Origin: Alitta virens
Taxonomy: Eukaryota > Annelida > Polychaeta > Phyllodocida > Nereididae
NCBI GenBank assembly: GCA_932294295.1
Contig: OW028579.1
Span: forward strand, 34,297,250-34,361,249
Direction of reading: 5' to 3'
Length of the DNA stretch: 64,000 nucleotides
Positions 50,701-59,700 of the stretch are shown here, piece after piece. Within the stretch, counting starts at the first letter, position 1, and every line of letters begins with the position of its first letter. The translations under genes were made by a program, and so were the position numbers. Below the pieces are notes generated by a model. It did not search any database. It was not told the DNA's origin and saw only the letters and a list, made by a program, of their open reading frames with translations.

Positions 50701-53700
50701 AGAAGAATTAACAAAATAAAAAACCCATGGATATTTTACCAGACATGAAAACTAATTCATATTACCTGTTGTGAGACTGTATTTTGCAAGGCACTACACT
50801 GTATGTCTTATAAAGTACCAATAATTCAAAGAAAAAATAGATTTATTCTAATGAATTTAATATTTTAAGACAAAGCATTTCTTTCGTATTTTCTTATTAC
50901 TATCTATCTATCTATCACCAAAGTTTCAAATTGGTTGGCTGTAGAACTAGCTAAGTTATCATCAAATAGAAGTAAATAATTTCAAATTACTTTTCTTGTT
51001 AAAATATTTGATTAATCAGGGATTGCTAAAAATGGGATATTTGCATATTTATGTGATATTGGAGTGTAAAAAGTTTAATAATATAAGGATACTGATATCA
51101 AGCAAAGGTTTTTTATCCAAAAAAAATTAAAACCTTACTGCTCAGTTTCTCCACTTAAGTTGAAAATAAATGCTCAATTGCAAATACTGATTTTTTACCA
51201 TGATTTTGCTATTTTGTCTTAATTATCATACTGCTATATGAATATACAACGTATGAATTGAATGCATGCAGTGACTCAAAATAATATTGTACTACAACAA
51301 AAACTCGGTCATTAATTGGAAATATATGGTGTTTGGTATCATTTTTCATGATATTTTGCACTGATTAAGAATTTGTACCCATAAATATTGTCAATCTTGT
51401 CAAATGCCACGTGGCTATTAAATAGATAGATCCAGGCAAGATGACACACTGTCTTAGGGCATTTTTGTGGTGACTTTATGGGCCATGAAAGCAACAGGAC
51501 CCATAATAATGACTTTTACCCCTTAGCCCCCTCACCTCATCAGCAGAACAATCTGTGTTGGTTCTGGAAGCATAAATCCTGTATTATATATTAAGGGGAG
51601 ATATCCTTGTATGTCTCTATGTATATACATGGAGTAAACAGATGTGCAAAATGAATCTAAGTCATACACAAAATACATTGTGCAAAATCAAGGAGTAAAA
51701 ACATGTTTCAAGATTAGGCAAGTTTGGGGTAAAATAGTTTGGATTTATGTACTATTCTAGCATACCATGGCCAGCCAGCATGTTCATGTATCTTGGACAC
51801 ATGTACATCCATATGTTATTAATGTTAACCATGCCATGTACACTGTAAGTGGGCTCCAGGATTCTCTAAACAATGTGGGCTTATTAGTCGTTTTTATAAC
51901 ACAAGTTCTGATTGAAAAATAGAGAGCACTATGTTAAGGCATGGCTAAAATGATATAATTAACCAGGATGAAATATTAAATTTGAAGAAGAAAAACAATT
52001 CTGAAGAAAACAAAAAGACAACTCTCTTGTCACAGCAATTAGCTTTTGTAAGAGGACACATTTATTGTTTGTGGAAAAGTGTAAATTTATTGAACAAAGT
52101 TCAGTGCTCTGGTGAAAACAAACAATGGTGTATTGTATACAAAAGGACTTAAACCCAATTCTCCCCACCTGAGGTAACCCAGTTCTCCCCAAGGCTGTTG
52201 CTTGAAAGAAATGGCAACCATATTTTTTTCCACACAGCAAGAACATGTCAGTTACATGAGTGCATTCTGATTATGTGCTGATTATAACAATTTTTATTTC
52301 TAATCTATCCTTTATCAATTTCTGTCAATAAACAACTGTATATAAAGTGAAAATTTACTTAATGACAACAAAGACAGTAATTTTATTTGATCAGAAAAAG
52401 AAATACCTAAAACGGTGTCTTGCTCTCAGACATGCCATTATGATCGGAGTAATGTGACCAAATTTCATTATAATATCAATATTACTTTCAGCTGAAGGGA
52501 GAATGGCCCAGTTCTCTCGCTAGCCCAGTTCTCCTTACTTTCCCCTACCCCATGGATGGGGGTCTTTTATTTGCCTCAGTATAGAAACCAGTACAAGGTA
52601 CTCTCAATGTGATAAACATCCTGCTGGAATGTGGCTTATGAAGAGCACCCAGGCTTGGGATGGAAGTCTGGACCTTCAGCAGACTGGCCAATGTTGAATT
52701 GGCAGATGCCTTAACCATTAGGCCAGCTGCTTAATTGTATGTATAAACACAGAGCTCTAATTTGTAGCTCTTATATGGAATGACAGACATCATGGATTCA
52801 CTCTCCTTACCATATATCTCATTATTGCCCTCATCAAAATTTTCATCACTTTAAAAAAATTATTTTTTGAGTGCATACTTTAATTTTATGGCATAGACAT
52901 TTGGTTTTTGTGTGGCACACAAAATGTCTAAACCTAAAATTACAAGAACATTTTCCAGTAATCATTTTCAAAAAGTGTGTATTAAGCTTGAATCGTGTTG
53001 CCTGTGACTATTTGTTCATGGAAATCAGTCAATCTTGTGTGCCTTTAAAATTAATGTAACAGTATTCCATTAAATGGTACGATGTTTTGAATAAAAAAAA
53101 GACTGTGTGATAAGATTTAAAATGTCATGTTTCCTCTTTATTACTATTACATAATTCAAAATATCTCAATTCAAAAAACACATTGTCCTATTATCAATTA
53201 TTAGAAAAACATTTTCATGGTGTTGCCTTCAGTGTAGATGTGCTCTAGTGCAAAACCAAATGAAGCAGAATCAAACTAAGGAATTTCACACCTGCAAAAA
53301 AACATAAATACACGGGTTGATGTATGTATTGGTCAGTGACCGTAGTAATACCACCCTGCATCATACCACATATAATCCTTGGGTAAAGTAATAAAGTTTG
53401 CAATGGACCAAAGGTCAAGGTCACATGTATCCTTCAGTCTAATCATATATGGGTCAAATATTCCACAACCTCTAGATTGTTTCAAATTACAGTATCTAAG
53501 AGAAGTGAGCACACCCCTGCCAACACATTGGCATTTAAAACACCAATATCTCAAGGCATGTTGATCTGACCAGAGTGAAACGATGGACAAACTTGACACT
53601 GGGAGCTTGATGAGAGAAATAGTCAAAACATGGTATTGGTGGAAAATGGATAATTACTCAAAGAATGCATGGCTAAATATTGAATCGGATTTCATCACCA

Positions 53701-56700
53701 AAGCATTTACCAAGTTAAACCATGGAGGTTATATAATACCTCCATTGTTAAACCCAGTAATGTAATCATAGTGACCTTACTAGCTGTATTGAGTTTTTCA
53801 CAGGGAGGGGGGGGGGGGGGCATTTTATAAAAAAAATAAGTACACCCTAGGGAAAGAAAAGAAATGCATGTTAAAACAAAGTTCTGCAACTGGAAAATTA
53901 TCACTATTGTAACTCACTACAGAAGTCAATTTAGACTTTGATAAACAGTTGATGCACAAAACAAAAATATATTAAGATAAACGTAGTCCAGTTGAGAACC
54001 ATCTAGTTTTGCCCTTTTCATGCCACTCAAAGGAACCTATGCGAAAGAGTAATACAGCTTGGAGGTTCACCATATTTACTACAAATGCTCCATGCAATCT
54101 GAAAGCCTGGAAAATGAAAATGAAGTTCAATTCACAATGTTTAAATGCACAACTAACTACCACCCCCCCCCCCCCCTGACTGCTGATTGTTAATACTTAA
54201 ATATATAACAGTCAGCTGTCCAAGATGGAGTGGCGGGGGGGGGGGGGGGGGGTCAAGTTGTGCTACACCAGAGGCTATTGCGCTGTGATTTTTTGGGTTT
54301 AGTGCAGTATAGCGGACCCAAATTTATGCCCATATTTGGCGTCCATGTAATATGAAAATAATCACTAGTTTTGGCTAAATTTCATTTAACACACAATGAG
54401 AATAACATTTGTGTAGAATAGCCACAGCTCCAAGAAAAATAAACAATACTAAGCTGAGTCCTTGAAAATGATCACCGCCACCATTTGTTTCTGACGTCAC
54501 TCATTCCAATCAAGCATTTGATGGCATAGGCCTGGCAATAGAGCTTGCTAAAATATGGTCATAAATTTGGGTCCACTATACTGCACTTTTTACAAATTTT
54601 TTTAAATCTTTCATGATTGTAAAAACAGATTTACCTGTTTTGAAGCTTGTATGTATGCTTTTATGACCTTCACCATATCCGGTTTTTGCAGAACAGAACA
54701 ACCATCATCTAAATAAAAAAATATATTATATAATATTGTATCTTATTATATCATTTTATATCATAGTATATCATGATATGTGCTATTGTATTGTGTCATG
54801 TCATATCATATTACTTACGTCTTTTGCTTGGGCTCTCAAATGCCACATCCTGTGGCCACCATACAGGTTGTTCTGCCCTGTCCCAGAAATATTTTACTTT
54901 GACTATGTTACCTGAAGAAGAAAAAAAGCCATAAGCTGTACAGTAAGAACTGAAAATCTAATACAGTTAAACCCTGTCAAACACATTTGGTTCTCAGTGT
55001 GTTTGTTTGTCATTATTAAAAATTTCAAAGAATCAGGTGATTTGGCTCATGATCATCGTTAAGCTAAAGTTGCAAGGTAGAGTAGGCCTGTTACTGAAAA
55101 ATTAAATGCCCCCCCAAAAAAAAACACAATGGATACATCTTTTTTTTCTGCAATGCATATCACTAATGTCAAACAATCAAAACTAAGGAAAAGTGGCCTG
55201 GGCTACTGAATAGATGACATTGAAAGCAAAATAGGCCTATACGTTCTCTAAAATGATACAAACAATCAAGAAAATATCTTTATTGGCTTAATAATTTAAT
55301 TAACTTATGTATTGCATATACAGATTGCAATCATTCTCAATGCATGATAATTGAGACAGCATGGAATGTCGGATAAAAATTACTATAAGTTATTTGGGAC
55401 ATGAGAGTATATGTCCACGCAACTAAGTTTATGATCCATAATTGCTATTTAAAATGAAAAACCAATGAATGTATCGTATAGTATAAACAAGAACCCAGGC
55501 AGCAACAATAACCATGGAGGTATTAATACCTCCATGCAATAACCCTATCTCCTATTGGCACCGGGCCAGGAGGGATATCCTTTCTGGCTGAAAAGTTGGG
55601 ATGCAGGTAAAGCTGCTCATGCAAAATGGACTCATGTGGACAGACAGACAGCTTGACACACCCCTCAGTCAAACAGAGAGATGCAGTTATGCTGGTCAGT
55701 TCTAAAGGGGGTGTCACACTGTCACGTATAAGACCTACGTATGACGACGCATGCATTTTTTATTTTGCTCTTTCTCATCCTTGTCCATACTTGGCTCACT
55801 CGCCTTTTACGTATACTCTTGCTCATCCGTAAGATGCTCCTTGTCAGGCTTCAAGACACAGGAGTATAAACGGGTAGCATTTTATGTATACGTGCACTAA
55901 TCCGCAGAACGCTCCTTGTCATGCTTGACCACTCAGGAGCATACGTGGAGACGGCAAAATTTTTTATCATGTTTAAAACTTTGGCTGACATTCAACAAGT
56001 GAATTGTTTTTAATAACATAACTCAGGTTTACCAATTTATGTAGGTTCTATGTAGGTTCTACATAGGTTCTACGTAACCGTACGTTGCCATACGTAGCCA
56101 TACATAGCCACTGTCCATCCTGATATACTCCTCATTCACCCACGGAATGCTTGGATAACTGAAGCAATTTGAAATGAGAGAGATAGGCATTCGTAGCCAA
56201 AAAAAAAATTCCGTTTTGGGAAATGAGACATCCTGATAACCTAGTACAAAATGATTTCATTCTCAGCAGTTTTTAGACATTTATGTCAGATCCAGCCAAA
56301 TTGTAATGATTTTAAAAACTAACCATTTTGTTGACTCGGACAGACACAGCGATTGATCGCATTCCGCAATTCTGCCCAGCCCCACTTTTGTAGTTCTTCT
56401 TCAGTCCCCTCCTCGAATAGATTTCGGTCCAGGGGTCTTGCAGCATATTTTTGCAGCTTTGATTCTCCTTCTAGAAAAAATAAATAATAACCGTACAGTA
56501 TGCCAGTTAATAGAATTCAACTTATGAATTCCCTTACTTTTGCCACTACACATCGAGAAGTTTTATTGCTTCACATGATTAATGATATATCTCTTTAAAC
56601 ATCCACAGGCAAAATACATTTCGGAATGCAGATGGCCTAGGACACCTTCAATAGGGCACAACGATAAAGAACATGAAAGATAGAGCATGTATCTTAAACT

Positions 56701-59700
56701 AATTGTGTTCTATATAACAGGCAAATGTGGCAGAATGCAATGCTGTCATTAATCTTTCATAAAGACGTGAACATGAACCAAAAATATTTCTAGTTGAGGA
56801 TCAATTAATTTCAGGCATTGCAGTCAGTTTGCATATTGTTATAAAGGCCTAGACCTAAATTGTGAACAATGAAATGTTACAACTCATTTCATATCAATCA
56901 TTTCAGCTCTGGACTATTACATAACTTACATTAGTAATAATGAACTAAAGATAACTCAGAGAAATTTATTCATGGTTTTTCTCCAGCTGAGCGAATATCC
57001 TACCTGCATAAGCCTAAGCTATGCATAAGATTCCTACGCTCCAACCACTACATGAGTCAGTCATTTGTAAGTAAGGATGGCTTGTTTTGGTAATATTATG
57101 TCAAAATAAACAAATCAAGTTATTCAATGTTATCACGCATTTCAACATTCATATATTTGTGAATGTTATCATGACACAAATGTAATAAAGAAAATTCTCC
57201 TGAGGGTGAAAAGACATAGACTACAGCGGATTTGAATTCAGGTCTCGCGTAAACAGATTTACATGACAAACATACACCCTACTGAGCTTACCAGTCACTG
57301 TACTTGATTAAGAAAAATTATAGATACATTTGTCATGAGTAAGAACAGGCTGCTGTTTTTAGGTTTTTTAGTACAGGCCTTAAAAAATAAAAACAAAAAG
57401 ATATCAGTATCGTCATGTGTCTGTTTCTGTTTCAGTGAAACTGCTATGTTAGAATCTTAAATTGTTACATTCATACCCATTTTACAGGCTACTTTGGGTA
57501 CAACATGTAATCTTATGTTATGCACTATTCACAGAATTCACTACTCCCAGTGAAAGTTGTTTCAATAAAACAAATTTTTTGGAGGTATTAGTAGTTCTTT
57601 CTAACATTATTACTGCTTACATTTAGTAAAGCCAGAAACTTAATTTTTGTTTCATATACTGGTATGTTAACCAAGTTAGGATTCTCAAAAAAGAACTTGA
57701 GCCCAGTTCCTCTTGATTAGAAGACTGTTTGAAACTAATCATCTTTGAATAACAAAAGTTGTTATAACTAAAGGGGCTGTCACACTGTCACGTATAAGAC
57801 CTATGTATGATAACGGACATCAAAAATGTGTTATACTTGCTCACTCGTACGTGGCTATACATGGTTCTGTTAATCCCGTATAAATTCTTGTCTACGAACG
57901 TACGTGGGGCAGTCGTAGGTCGCTCGGAGAACGTCTGTCAAACACTCGGTGATCATCCATCGTAAGGCATACGTGAAACGTTCCTAGGCACCTGAAGATC
58001 GCTCATAGATCGCCCATGGGACTGGTTCAAGGATGGGCAAGGATGGGCACAGAAGACGACCGGCGGCCAAAGGAGGTCCGCCCAGCGTTCTACGAGCATT
58101 CTACGAGCATTCCACGAGCGTTCTACGAGCATTCCACGGGCGTTCCACGAGCATTCCATGAGCATTTTACGAGGGTTCTACGAGTGTTCTACAAATGAAT
58201 GCGAGTGAATGAGGAGTATATAAGGATAGACAGTAGCTACGTATGACCAAGGATGGCCAAGGATGGCCACATATGTACGTTTTAAACATGCTTAAATTTT
58301 TTTTGCCCTACCCAACTATGCTCCTGAGAAGTCAAGCATGAGCAGGAGCATCTTACGGATGAGCAATAGTATCCTTTAAACATTCGGCAAGTGAATTACG
58401 TATGGACAAGGATGAGCAAGAGTAAAAAAATTAATTTCATCCATCGTCATACGTAGGTCTTATACATGATAGTGTGACACCCCTTTTAGTAACTGTCCCT
58501 GTTAATTTGGCCATGATTGGAACTTGAATGTGCCTTCAAAATTGTATATAATTTTTTGGAGCTTGCAGGCAGAGAGCCATTAGATATTCACATTCAAGGG
58601 AGAGTGCGGTTAGCTAGGCCATCTTTAGATTCATGACAGGGATAATAATGGAGCCTCCATGGTATAATTAAACTGAGAGTGTTTTCAGCATACGTATGAC
58701 AACGGATGAAAAGAAAACATTGCAATCAAAATGTATGAAGCAATTGCTCAACTTAAATTGCTCATGGGGTAGGTTAAGCCAGTGAAAGGAGTAAGTTGAC
58801 CCCTGAGATATTATGGGGTAAGTGGAGATGGGCCAGATACTGCTGTAAAAGGCATGTAACTGGTTATGATGTAGGCAATGACAAACCACAACATTTGCCA
58901 ATGCCAATTTTTGCAACCTTAGAATATTGATACTGATTATCATGATTATATCTAAAACTGGTATAAGCCAAACTGACAAATGTATCTACAGGCATGTAAA
59001 AAAACATTTATCAGCTTCAATTTCCAGCCCTAATATTTCTAGGTAAAACCTAAATCTTGTGAAAACAATACAATGAATATTTTTTTGATATTTTCACTAT
59101 TGTACTTTCTGATCTAACATAAACAGACATACAAGGAATATTATTATTTTACATCAGAGAGGTTTAAAAGGGATGAGCTTTCCAACAAGGGTACAACTTC
59201 ATTGTTATCTTTTGTCATCTGCCTGTAAAGCAAGGCATGGCCTGATTTAACCCCCTGGCTAAATTTCCCAGATAGCATTCCAAATCGAGCCATCGTTGTT
59301 TCTATGTTGGTTTGACGTTTCAGACATCGCACTGACATTGATATGGTTTGAAATGCTATCTCAGTAATTCCATTCTTGCCTACATATATATTCAAAGGCG
59401 TGATTTTAAATAATGTAATTTTGTGTTGACAATTTGTACATTAAATTTGAGTCATTAGTATGGAAAATATCACTTTGACTTACCTTGCCTCCCAAGACTC
59501 ATGTTTTCAGCAGTCTGGCTGAACTTATTCAAGTTATTGTCTGTTTTTAAAAAGTCGATCATTTCTGATGACCCTGAATAATTAAAGTAAAAGGCATATG
59601 AAAATACCCTGCTGCATCCACATGACATGATGAAAAAAATAAGGAATGTTCATAAGCCAATGTGTATCAGTAGGCATGCAGCAAAAACTCTTTTGACAAC

